From: Streptomyces sp. S.PNR 29
GTDB taxonomy: Bacteria; Actinomycetota; Actinomycetes; Streptomycetales; Streptomycetaceae
Length of the DNA stretch: 64,000 nt
Assembly: GCF_030386795.1 (NCBI RefSeq)
Contig: NZ_JANUQM010000018.1
Span: 141,942 to 205,941, forward strand
Direction: 5' to 3'
In this document: piece after piece, positions 8,873 to 17,192 of the stretch
Layout of the letters: every line of letters starts with the position of its first letter
Numbering within the stretch: position 1 is the stretch's first letter
Made by a program: the position numbers and the translations under genes
Notes under the pieces: model-generated
The model's database searches: none
The model's input: only the letters and a program-made list of their open reading frames with translations
Told to the model about the DNA's origin: nothing

Positions 8873-10102
8873 TCAGAACCAGTGCAGGCAGTGCGGGGGG
8901 CGGTCGGCGCGGAAAAGGGCGTCAGCGAGGGTGGCCGCGCCCGGGCGGTGGGCCCGGATGTGTCCGGCGCGCACGAGCGTGCTCGGGGCGGTGCCGCCGA
9001 GGTAGACCGAGCCCAGATCGCGGATGTCCAGGGACAGGTCGGGCTCCCGGTCCGTCGGCACGCAGTCGGCCTTGCCCTCCCGGACGGTCAGCAGGTAGCG
9101 GCCGTGCTCGCCGAGGAACGGGTCCTCGACGTCGAGGACGAGCTCGCCGTCCATGAACCAGCCGCGCGCGGTCAGTGCGCGCGGGACGTCCAGCAGCCGC
9201 ACCCAGAGCCAGTCCATGTCGCCGCTCACCTCGCCGGCGCGGAAGTCCGCCAACTGCCAGCGCAGCGGGTGATCGGACGGGACGTGCTGGAACACGGCCT
9301 GAGAGACCAGGTCGTGTCCGAGCACGAACCGGGCCAGGGCCGTGAAGACGGCGTCGTCGGTGGCGATGGTCTCGTCGACCGTCAGGGTGCCTGCGTCGAC
9401 CGAGTAGCTGGCGTACCCGTCCGGGACGCCGTCGGTGTCCCGGTGGACGGCGACGTAACGCGGCGCCGGCGAGATCGGGGGCTGCCCCGCGCGCAAGGCC
9501 CACCAGCGGTGCGGCCGGGACAGCGCGCCGGGCTGGGCACGGCGGTACCGGTCGTAGACCTCTTCCAGGATCTCGCCGCACTCGGCCCGACGCAGCACCT
9601 CGACCGAGCCGTTGTCCGGGCCGGTCGCCGGTGCGTCGGCCGTTCCGCGCGCCCGGGGGAGGGCGAGGGCGGCCCGGTGGCGCTGCACCGTCAGGCGTGC
9701 CGTGTAGGTCGCCGGTCCGTAGCCGAACCTGCCGTAGATCGAGGCCTCGGAGGCCAGCAGCACGGAGAGGAACTCCCCGCGGGCGCGCACTTCGGCGAGC
9801 TGATGCCGCATCATCGCGCTGAGCACGCCCTGGCGCCGGTGCGAGGGCAGGACGCCGACGGCGGTCACGCCGGCGGCCGGGACGAGGGTCTCACCGGGCA
9901 GGGTGAGCTCGAAGGAGTGCGCGGCGGCGGTGCCGACGGGCCGCCCGTCCGCCGTCAGGGCCAGCAGGCAGCGCTCCGTTTCCAGCGCCGACCACCAGAG
10001 CCCGCCGCCCTCGACCGGAGTCTCCGGGAAGCGCCCGAACGCGGCATGGACTGTGTCGACGAAGACGTCGAGATCCTCGTCGGTCGTGGGACGGATCTCC
10101 AT
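8873..10102 (-). CDS. Eis-like GNAT N-acetyltransferase
   Basis: A 409-residue member of the Eis ('enhanced intracellular survival') family, which transfers acetyl groups from acetyl-CoA to amines such as aminoglycosides. The N-terminal GNAT domain carries the CoA loop 'VGVLPSHRRQGVLSAMM', and 'SEASIYGRFGYG' holds the tyrosine used as general acid in Eis. A second GNAT-like domain and an SCP2-like C-terminal domain follow, and the chain ends 'LHWF', matching the Eis C-terminal phenylalanine whose carboxylate takes part in catalysis. The start at 10102 has GAGGAGG about 11 bases upstream; a larger frame up to 11371 is only the shadow of the GH97 gene. Substrate unknown. Confidence 0.87.
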   Translation of the reverse strand: MEIRPTTDEDLDVFVDTVHAAFGRFPETPVEGGGLWWSALETERCLLALTADGRPVGTAAAHSFELTLPGETLVPAAGVTAVGVLPSHRRQGVLSAMMRHQLAEVRARGEFLSVLLASEASIYGRFGYGPATYTARLTVQRHRAALALPRARGTADAPATGPDNGSVEVLRRAECGEILEEVYDRYRRAQPGALSRPHRWWALRAGQPPISPAPRYVAVHRDTDGVPDGYASYSVDAGTLTVDETIATDDAVFTALARFVLGHDLVSQAVFQHVPSDHPLRWQLADFRAGEVSGDMDWLWVRLLDVPRALTARGWFMDGELVLDVEDPFLGEHGRYLLTVREGKADCVPTDREPDLSLDIRDLGSVYLGGTAPSTLVRAGHIRAHRPGAATLADALFRADRPPHCLHWF

Positions 10103-10260
10103 CGCTGCCGCTGCCTCCTCGGAATACCGGCACCACGACTGGTGGTGCCTGGCAACAATGCAGGCCCGCCCCGTGGCCCGGTCAAACGAATTACGGCCGG
10201 GCCCGCGGCCGCGTCGACGGCACGCCGCCGCATGGTCGCTCACACCCGGGTTGCCCGGGA

Positions 10261-12249
10261 TCAGCTCGGCGTCAGGACGATCGCCTGGCCGCCCGCACTG
10301 GCCATGGCCACGTCCAGGACGGTGTCCGAGGTCACGGCCTGGGTGCTGACCACGACGGGGGTGCGGAAGGGGCTGCTGCCCGGTGTGCCGTCGGCGTAGA
10401 CGGTCGCCGTGTACGTGGTCTCGTCGTCCAGGAAGGACAGCGGGACGGACAGCGTCCGGGCCGTCTCGTTGGTCATCGCCCCGAGGTACCAGGTGGAGCC
10501 GTTGCGGCGGGCGACCGCCACGTACTCCCCGATCGATCCGGCCAGGGTCCTGCTCTCGTCCCAGGTCGTGGGGACGGCATTGAACCAGGGCAGTCCCGGC
10601 CAGCCGGAGGTATTGGCGTACTTGGACGGCTTGTCGTACCAGAACAGGAAGTTGAGCGGCTGGTAGTACACCGCGGCCATCGCCATCTGGTGGGCGTTGG
10701 TCGTCTTGTTGCGCGACTGCCCATAGCAGATCGTGTAGTCCAGCGGGCCGCCGATGTTGCGGGCGAAGGGCAGCGTCACGTTGTGCGTGGCGGTCGGGAA
10801 CTGCTCGTTGCCCCGGACACCCTCCAGGCTGATGTAGTTCGGGTACGTGCGTTCGTAGCCGAACGGCCGGACGTCGTCGTGCATGTCGATCAGCAGCTGG
10901 TACTTGGCTGCCGTCCGGGCCCAGCCGGTGATCTGGCTGGTCATCGTCTGGGTGCCGTCGTTGATGAAGCCGAGCTTGATGCCCGCTACGCCCCAGCTCT
11001 TGTAGAGGCCGAACAGCGAGTCCGCGTCGGTCAGCGCCAGCCGGTTGACGTAGAGGAAGACACCGATGCCCTTGCTGGTGGCGTACGAGATGACGGACGG
11101 CAGATCGATGGCGGCGATCGGCTTCGTCGCGTCGGGGGTGGTGAACTCGGGCCCGTACCAGCCGGCGTCGTACTCGATGTAGTCGATGCCGCGGGCCACG
11201 GCGAAGTCGACGCCCTGGAGACCGGCGGCGGTGCTGAGCTCGCAGCGGAAGACCTTGCCCGGCTTGATCCAGGAGGTGTCGGTGAGGGCGATCTCCGGGG
11301 CCAGATTGAGCACCAGCTCGGCGTTGTCGACCAGTTCGGCGTGCGTCGACCCGATCACGACCGCGCGCCACGGCGTCGCGAACGGGGTGGTGACCGTGGA
11401 CGTCGTCTCCACCGGCCCGGTGCCGCGGGCGGTGTGCTCCATCAGGAAGGCGGACAGGGTGCCGGGCTGTCCCGGCACCGAACCGAGCATCAGCCGGGGG
11501 TAGTCGATCCGGGCGGACTCGCAGACGCAGGCGATGAGCCCGTCCGAGAGGTCGGCGGTCAGCGGCAGGTCGGTCAGCGGGCCCTGGTCCGTGCTCGACG
11601 TTCCGCCGACCGGGATCTTGTCGGGGGCGACCGGGATGTAGGGGTCCTCGTCACGGGCGCTGTAGACGGTGGTGTCGTCGGGGAAGACGAACGTCGTCAG
11701 CTCGTCGGCGATGGTGGCGGTGCCCTGGTCGAGCAGGACGTAACGGAGGGCGACGCCGGTCCTGTAGGCGCGGATCCGGACGCCGAAACGGATGCCGGAC
11801 GCGGCGTCCCGCAGATCCCAGCACTGCTCCTGGAAGTGGTCGGTGACCTTCTTGTTGCGCCCGTACACCGGTGACCAGGTGTCGTGCACGGTCCGGCGCC
11901 GGCTCCCGGTCATCCTGACATCGTTGCCGAGGACGGTTCCGTCGCCCAGCCTGAGCCCCAGGGCCGAGGTGCCGATCACCGTCCTGCCGTCGCGCTCGGC
12001 GGACCACTGCAGCGCCCCGTTCACCAGCGACACGGTGACGGCCGTACCGCCCATGCGCGCGGTGGCGTCGGCCGTGTCCGCGTCCGTGCCCGAGGAGTCC
12101 GCCGCGCAGGCCGGCCGCGTGGTGGCCGGCCCCATCGCCACCATCCCGGCGGCGACCGCCGCCCCCTTGAGCATCCCCCGGCGGGACAGCGCCCCCGAGC
12201 GCCCGCCTCTGTCCGCGGTGGGTTCGTCCTGGTCTCGTGCAGGTCTCAT
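10261..12249 (-). CDS. Tat-exported glycoside hydrolase family 97 enzyme
   Basis: A 662-residue enzyme. The Tat signal 'SRRGMLKG' followed by a hydrophobic stretch lies at about residues 24-50. The GH97 N-terminal beta-domain, a (beta/alpha)8 barrel ('YDAGWYG', 'KLGFINDG', 'EGVRGNEQF') and a C-terminal beta-domain follow. Retaining GH97 alpha-galactosidases carry an aspartate nucleophile where this protein has Gly in 'KLGF', so a SusB-like inverting alpha-glucosidase type is more likely; this rests on my recollection of the family. The start at 12249 has GGGAGAGG about 10 bases upstream. A LacI-type near-palindrome lies 67 bp upstream. Confidence 0.87.
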   Translation of the reverse strand: MRPARDQDEPTADRGGRSGALSRRGMLKGAAVAAGMVAMGPATTRPACAADSSGTDADTADATARMGGTAVTVSLVNGALQWSAERDGRTVIGTSALGLRLGDGTVLGNDVRMTGSRRRTVHDTWSPVYGRNKKVTDHFQEQCWDLRDAASGIRFGVRIRAYRTGVALRYVLLDQGTATIADELTTFVFPDDTTVYSARDEDPYIPVAPDKIPVGGTSSTDQGPLTDLPLTADLSDGLIACVCESARIDYPRLMLGSVPGQPGTLSAFLMEHTARGTGPVETTSTVTTPFATPWRAVVIGSTHAELVDNAELVLNLAPEIALTDTSWIKPGKVFRCELSTAAGLQGVDFAVARGIDYIEYDAGWYGPEFTTPDATKPIAAIDLPSVISYATSKGIGVFLYVNRLALTDADSLFGLYKSWGVAGIKLGFINDGTQTMTSQITGWARTAAKYQLLIDMHDDVRPFGYERTYPNYISLEGVRGNEQFPTATHNVTLPFARNIGGPLDYTICYGQSRNKTTNAHQMAMAAVYYQPLNFLFWYDKPSKYANTSGWPGLPWFNAVPTTWDESRTLAGSIGEYVAVARRNGSTWYLGAMTNETARTLSVPLSFLDDETTYTATVYADGTPGSSPFRTPVVVSTQAVTSDTVLDVAMASAGGQAIVLTPS

Positions 12250-12315
12250 CGTGGAGGACCTCTCCCTCGAGGGCCGCGCCGGTACGCGCCGCTCTGCGGC
12301 CGACAGAATTAGGTA

Positions 12316-12327
12316 GTAACCGTTTAC
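12316..12327. promoter_or_regulatory. LacI-type near-palindrome upstream of GH97
   Basis: GTAACCGTTTAC has a central CG and matching outer GTAA/TTAC arms with one mismatched pair. It is in the promoter region of the GH97 gene, where a sugar-responsive LacI-family repressor would be expected. The sequence differs from the palindromes at 3563, 33573 and 35489, so a different repressor is likely. Confidence 0.55.
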
Positions 12328-12515
12328 CGACGGTGGGGAAGGTACGTGCCGCGGGGAAGGCGGGTCAAGGTTCCGGCACCTTGAGTTCAGTGCCGGCACG
12401 TCCCGTCCGGGCGACGAGCTCGTCATCGACGCCGAGGTCCCGGCCGCCCCCGCAGGCGTACCGTGAGAGACGTGACAAATGGCGCAAACTCCGAACGAAA
12501 CCGGAGTGTGATGCC

Positions 12516-13358
12516 ATGCCCCGCCGTCGTGCCGTCTCGTCCAGTACGCCCGAAGATCTCCTGCACAAGCTGGGGGATCTGACCGGCCGGATACTGGAGC
12601 GGATCAAGCTCCAGCAGGCCCGCGTGGAGCTCGCTGCCGCGTTGCAGCGTCAGGTCCTCGCCGCCGAGCTGCCGGTCCTGCCCGGGCTGCGGGTGGCGGG
12701 ACGGTACGCGCCCGCGCGGGCCGGGCTGGACATCGGGGGCGACTGGTACGACGGCTTCCTCATGCCGGACGGCTCGGTGGGGTTCGCGATCGGGGACGTG
12801 CAGGGCCACGATGTGGAGGCCGCCGCTCTCATGGGGCAGGTGCGCACCTGCCTGCGGGCCGTCGCGACCGCCACCACGGACCCGGCGGAGGTGCTCCGGC
12901 GCACCAACGACCTGCTCGTCGCCTTGGGCTCCGGACTGTTCGTGACCTGCTCGTTCCTGCGCTTCGACCCGGTCACGAGCGAGCTCGTCGACGCCCGTGC
13001 CGGGCACGTCCCCGCCGTCTGGGCCTGGTCCGAGGGCCACTGCGAGATCGTGCTGAACGAGGGCGGTCTGCCGCTCGGCATCCAGGCCGGCCAGAGCTAC
13101 CCGTCGACCCGTAGGTCGCTGACCGGCGAGGGAGCGTTCGTCCTGCTCACCGACGGCGTGGTGGAAGGCCCCGGCTACCCGATCGAGGAAGGGCTCGAAC
13201 GGGTGGCGGCACTGGCCGGCAGCGCCTGTCGCGCCGAGCCGGACGAGCTGGCCGCGCACATAATCAAGGTGGCGGACTTCACCGGCCACAGAGACGACGC
13301 CGCGGTCCTGGTCCTTCGGTACGGAGGTCTCCGGGAGCAGGGGCAGGGCGAAGGGTGA
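12516..13358 (+). CDS. SpoIIE-type PP2C protein serine/threonine phosphatase
   Basis: A 280-residue cytoplasmic phosphatase. Residues 10-50 are a helical coiled-coil-like segment; a SpoIIE/PP2C domain follows with 'LDIGGDWYDGF' and 'AIGDVQGHDVEAA' (metal-binding aspartates), 'LLTDGVVEG', and the closing 'HRDDAAVLVLRY'. Such proteins dephosphorylate anti-sigma-factor antagonists. It lacks the usual PAS or GAF sensor, but 70 bp downstream is a gene for a MASE1 membrane sensor without output domain, so the two may form a split receptor-phosphatase. The ATG at 12516 is preceded by GGAG; the larger upstream frame crosses the GH97 promoter. Confidence 0.87.
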   Translation: MPRRRAVSSSTPEDLLHKLGDLTGRILERIKLQQARVELAAALQRQVLAAELPVLPGLRVAGRYAPARAGLDIGGDWYDGFLMPDGSVGFAIGDVQGHDVEAAALMGQVRTCLRAVATATTDPAEVLRRTNDLLVALGSGLFVTCSFLRFDPVTSELVDARAGHVPAVWAWSEGHCEIVLNEGGLPLGIQAGQSYPSTRRSLTGEGAFVLLTDGVVEGPGYPIEEGLERVAALAGSACRAEPDELAAHIIKVADFTGHRDDAAVLVLRYGGLREQGQGEG

Positions 13359-13428
13359 GCACCATGCGCGGCCTGGACGACCCCGGTGCGGCCCGCCTCG
13401 CCCGGCATGACCGCCCGGGCAGGCCGGG

Positions 13429-14442
13429 ATGACCGACCCGGCGCGCGCGAACCGGTTCCGGCCGTACGCCGTCCAGGGCCTGCGGCTGGCTGCCGTCCTG
13501 GCCGCCTACTACGGCAGCGCCGAGCTGGGGCTGCAGCAGCAACTGGTGCGCGGGCAGGTCACGCCGTTCTGGCCGCCCACCGGCATCGCCGTCGTCGCCC
13601 TGCTGCTGTGGGGCCTGCGCATGTGGCCGGGGATCGCTCTCGGGGCGTTCGTGGTGAACGTGATGCTCGGGCCGTCGATCCTCCCCGTGCTCGCCATCAC
13701 GGTCGGCAACACGCTGGCGCCGGTCTTCGCCTGTCTCCTGCTGCGGCGGGTGGGGTTCCGTCCCGCTCTCGACCGGCTGCAGGACGCTCTGGCGCTGATC
13801 TTCCTCGGCGCCCTGGGCGGGATGCTGATCAGCGCGACGGTCGGCACGGGCGTCCTGGTGGCCTCCGGCGCACTGAGTTCCCACGACTTCTGGCCGACCT
13901 GGTCGGTGTGGTGGACGGGCGACGCGATGGGAGTCCTGGTCATCGCGCCGTTGCTGCTGGCCGTACGCACCGCCCGATGGCCACGCGGCGTACCCGTGCT
14001 CCGCTGGGCCGAGGCGGTGGCCCTGCTGGGCGGCACGGCAGTGCTCACCGCGGTGGCCACCCGCAGTACGGTCAACCTGCTCTTCGTCGTCGTCCCCTTC
14101 CTGATCTGGGCGGCCTTCCGCTTCCAGCTGGTCGGCGCCGCCCCGTGCGCGCTGATCGCCTCCGTGATCGCCATCGATGCGGGAGCCGACGGGGCGGGAC
14201 CGTTCTCGGGTCACGATCTCCTCGCCCAGATGGTCATCCTGCAGGCCTTCAACGGCACCGTGGCACTGACCGCCCTGCTGCTCTCGGCGGTCGTCACCGA
14301 GCGGAACCAGACCCTGCGGGAGATCGAGGAGGTCTGCGAACGCCTGAACGAAGCGTTGTCCCGGCTCGGGCCGGACGAGGCGCCCGTCCGGTGGCCGTCG
14401 TCCTGGCCGGAGGAACGCGATCAGGGGAGCGCGGGCCAGTGA
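13429..14442 (+). CDS. MASE1-domain integral membrane sensor
   Basis: A 337-residue membrane protein with about eight hydrophobic spans over residues 15-290. The MASE1 hallmark is seen in 'VTPFWPPTGIAVVALLL' near residue 45 and in 'FWPTWSVWWTGDAMGVLVIAPLLL'. MASE1 domains normally sit in front of histidine kinases, cyclic-di-GMP enzymes or SpoIIE phosphatases; here the protein ends in a short helical tail ('ERNQTLREIEEVCERLNEAL') with no output domain. It follows the phosphatase gene at short distance, so signal transfer between the two proteins is plausible but inferred. Confidence 0.85.
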   Translation: MTDPARANRFRPYAVQGLRLAAVLAAYYGSAELGLQQQLVRGQVTPFWPPTGIAVVALLLWGLRMWPGIALGAFVVNVMLGPSILPVLAITVGNTLAPVFACLLLRRVGFRPALDRLQDALALIFLGALGGMLISATVGTGVLVASGALSSHDFWPTWSVWWTGDAMGVLVIAPLLLAVRTARWPRGVPVLRWAEAVALLGGTAVLTAVATRSTVNLLFVVVPFLIWAAFRFQLVGAAPCALIASVIAIDAGADGAGPFSGHDLLAQMVILQAFNGTVALTALLLSAVVTERNQTLREIEEVCERLNEALSRLGPDEAPVRWPSSWPEERDQGSAGQ

Positions 14443-14488
14443 CACCGTCCGGGCCGTTCCGGGCTGCGGCCCGGACCCGCCGCGGCCG

Positions 14489-14719
14489 ATGCTGGTGGGG
14501 GGCGGGTGCGGCGCGGCCGGGTTCCGCACCCCGATGACGGCCGGCTTCGACGACTCCTACGTCAGGGGACAGCCCGTCCCCCGGTTCGGCGAGCCCGGAG
14601 AGGTCGCCCGCATGGTGCTCTTCATCATCACCGACGCCACCTTCTCGACGGGATCCGAGTGCGTCCTGGACGGTGGCATCCTGGCCGGCCCGCCCACCGG
14701 CCTGGCCTCCGCCGACTGA
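14489..14719 (+). pseudogene. C-terminal remnant of a short-chain dehydrogenase/reductase
   Basis: From about base 14533 the frame reads 'TPMTAGFDDSY' and 'PVPRFGEPGEVARMVLFI' then 'GSECVLDGGILAG', the last quarter of a classical short-chain dehydrogenase (the region after the YxxxK active site, ending in the [VL]DGG signature). The Rossmann glycine motif and catalytic Ser-Tyr-Lys are absent and no matching frame precedes it; upstream is the end of the MASE1 gene. This is best read as a decayed gene end, so no activity is expected. Confidence 0.8.
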
Positions 14720-14875
14720 CATCCGTACCGCGCCCGTGGTACCAGCGGCGGACCTGGAGGCCGGTTCGTACTGCGTTCTCAGTAGGGGGGATTGTCGGCA
14801 GGCGCACGACGACAGGACGGCACACATCCCGGCAGCCTGGGCGGACAGTCGGCACCAGATGTGGAGACCCCTGTC

Positions 14876-17080
14876 GTGGCAACTTTCCTTTACCGAGTGG
14901 GCCGCCTGGCCTTCCGGCGACGCTGGTACGTCGCCCTGGTCTGGGCGGCCGTCCTGGCCGCCGTCGGACTGGGCGCCCTGAAGGCTCCGGGAGCATCCGA
15001 CGAGGGGTTCTCCATGCCGGGCATCGAGTCCCAGAAAGCCTTCGACCTGATGGAACAGCGCTTCCCCGGCGCCTCCGCCGACGGCGCCACCGCCCGGGTC
15101 GTCTTCGTCGCGCCGAGCGGTGAGAAGGTGACCGCGACCGAGCACAAGCAGGCCATCGAGGACGCCGTGGCCGAGCTGGCCGACGGATCTCAGGTCGCGA
15201 GCGCCGTCGACCCGTTCCAGGCGAAGGCGATCAGCAAGGACGGCTCGACGGCGTTCGCGACCGTCACCTACAAGGTCACGTCGAGCGACCTCACCGACGC
15301 CAGCCGACACGGCCTGGAGCAGGCCATCGACGAGGCCCGCGGCTCCGGGCTGACCGTCGAGGCCGGCGGCAGCGCGATGGACGGCGGCGGCGGGCCGGGC
15401 GGGCTCGCCGAGGTGATCGGCATCGCGGTCGCCGCGGTCGTGCTGCTGATCACCTTCGGCTCCCTGGCCGCGGCCGGGCTGCCGCTGCTGACCGCCGTCG
15501 TCGGCGTCGGCGTGAGCATGGCCACGATCCTCGCCCTGTCCGACGCGCTCGGCCTGTCCACCACCACCGGCACCCTCGCGATGATGCTGGGCCTCGCCGT
15601 CGGCATCGACTACGCCCTGTTCGTCGTCTCCCGCTACCGCGAGGAACGCGCCCGGGGCCGTACCCCGCAGGAGGCGGTCGGCCTGGCGGTCGGCACGGCC
15701 GGTTCCGCCGTCGTCTTCGCGGGCCTCACCGTCGTCATCGCCCTCGCCGGACTCACGGTGGTCGGCATCCCGATGCTCACCAAGATGGGCCTGGCCGCGG
15801 CGGGCGCGGTCGTCGTCGCCGTACTGATCGCGCTGACGCTGGTCCCGGCCTTCCTCGGTTTCTGGCCGAACGCCGTGCTGCGGCGGCGGGCCCGCAAGAG
15901 CGGCCGTGTCGAGGAGAGCACCGACAACAACGGGGGCACCCGCTGGGCGCGGTTCGTGCTGCGCCGCCCGCTGCCCGTGCTGCTCCTCGGCGTGGTGGGC
16001 CTCGGCGCCCTCGCGGTGCCGATGACCCAGCTCCAGCTGGGCATGCCCGGCGACGAGGCGAAGCCGGCCTCCACCACCGAGCGGCGGGCCTACGACGCGC
16101 TCGCCGAGGGCTTCGGGCCGGGCTTCAACGGGCCGCTCACCGTCGTCGTGGACGCCAAGGGCGACTCCGACCCGAAGGGCGCCGCGGAGACGATCACCAA
16201 GGAGATCGGCGCCACCGAGGGCGTCGTGTCCGTCTCCCCGGCCCGCTTCAACGACGCCGGTGACACCGCGGTCTTCTCGGTCGTGCCGTCCACCGCGCCG
16301 ACCGACGAGAAGACCAAGGACCTGGTGAAGACCATCCGGGGCGAGCGTCCCGGCATCGAGTCGGAGACCGGGGCGTCCTTCGAGGTCACCGGCACCACCG
16401 CGCTGAACATCGACATCGCCGACAAGGTGCAGGCCGCGCTGGTCCCGTACCTCGTGGTCGTGGTCGGCCTGGCGATCGTGCTGCTGCTGGTGGTCTTCCG
16501 CTCCCTGCTCGTCCCGCTCAAGGCGGCCCTCGGCTTCCTGCTGTCGGTGCTGGCCTCCCTCGGCGCGGTCGTCGTGGTCTTCCAGCAGGGCCACGGCGCC
16601 GGGATCTTCGGCGTGGAGCAGACCGGCCCGATCATGAGCCTGATGCCGATCTTCCTGGTGGGCATCGTCTTCGGGCTCGCCATGGACTACGAGGTGTTCC
16701 TCGTCTCCCGGATGCGGGAGGCGTACGTCCACGGCGAGCGGCCCGGTCAGGCGGTCATATCCGGCTTCCGGCACAGCGCCCGCGTGGTGGTGGCCGCCGC
16801 GCTGATCATGATCGCGGTCTTCGCCGGGTTCATCGGCGAGAGCGACTCCATGATCAAGATGATCGGGTTCGGCCTGGCCACCGCCGTCCTGCTCGACGCG
16901 TTCGTCGTACGGATGGCGATCGTGCCCGCCGTGCTCGCCCTGCTCGGCGACAAGGCCTGGTGGCTGCCGAAGTGGCTGGACCGGATCCTGCCCCGCGTCG
17001 ACGTGGAGGGCGAGGCGCTCAGCCGCCGGCCCGAGGCGCCGGATCCCGCTCCCGCCGACCTGGAAGTGGCGCGCACCTGA
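14876..17080 (+). CDS. MMPL-family RND-type membrane transporter
   Basis: A 734-residue exporter with the duplicated MMPL layout: one N-terminal span, an extracellular domain (residues about 45-180), a bundle of five to six spans, a cytoplasmic linker, then the same plan again. The 'GLAVGIDYALFVVSRYREE' and 'VFGLAMDYEVFLVSRMREAY' segments, one per half, contain the Asp-Tyr pair that carries protons in MmpL proteins. Actinobacterial relatives export lipids or small metabolites. The start is the GTG at 14876 ('VATFLYRVGRLAFRRRW') with GGAGA about 9 bases upstream; an upstream ATG at 14792 has no good ribosome site. A strong terminator follows. Confidence 0.88.
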   Translation: MATFLYRVGRLAFRRRWYVALVWAAVLAAVGLGALKAPGASDEGFSMPGIESQKAFDLMEQRFPGASADGATARVVFVAPSGEKVTATEHKQAIEDAVAELADGSQVASAVDPFQAKAISKDGSTAFATVTYKVTSSDLTDASRHGLEQAIDEARGSGLTVEAGGSAMDGGGGPGGLAEVIGIAVAAVVLLITFGSLAAAGLPLLTAVVGVGVSMATILALSDALGLSTTTGTLAMMLGLAVGIDYALFVVSRYREERARGRTPQEAVGLAVGTAGSAVVFAGLTVVIALAGLTVVGIPMLTKMGLAAAGAVVVAVLIALTLVPAFLGFWPNAVLRRRARKSGRVEESTDNNGGTRWARFVLRRPLPVLLLGVVGLGALAVPMTQLQLGMPGDEAKPASTTERRAYDALAEGFGPGFNGPLTVVVDAKGDSDPKGAAETITKEIGATEGVVSVSPARFNDAGDTAVFSVVPSTAPTDEKTKDLVKTIRGERPGIESETGASFEVTGTTALNIDIADKVQAALVPYLVVVVGLAIVLLLVVFRSLLVPLKAALGFLLSVLASLGAVVVVFQQGHGAGIFGVEQTGPIMSLMPIFLVGIVFGLAMDYEVFLVSRMREAYVHGERPGQAVISGFRHSARVVVAAALIMIAVFAGFIGESDSMIKMIGFGLATAVLLDAFVVRMAIVPAVLALLGDKAWWLPKWLDRILPRVDVEGEALSRRPEAPDPAPADLEVART

Positions 17081-17097
17081 TCCGGCGATCCCCCCGG

Positions 17098-17135
17098 CCG
17101 GGGCCGCCCGTGGCGAAGGACACGGGCGGCCCCGG
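17098..17135 (+). terminator. Hairpin terminator after the MMPL gene
   Basis: A perfect 15-bp GC-rich stem (17098-17112 with 17121-17135) with an 8-base loop begins 18 bp after the stop codon of the transporter and separates it from the downstream sensor kinase. Confidence 0.8.
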
Positions 17136-17192
17136 CGCCCGTTCCCGCCGGGAGCGGTCACGATGGACCCAGTACACCGACCGGAGAACCCG

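Noticed and set aside
10103..11371. N-terminal extension of the Eis-like acetyltransferase frame
   Set aside because: This part is a shifted shadow of the GH97 gene on the same strand. The real Eis-like start with a good ribosome site is at 10102.
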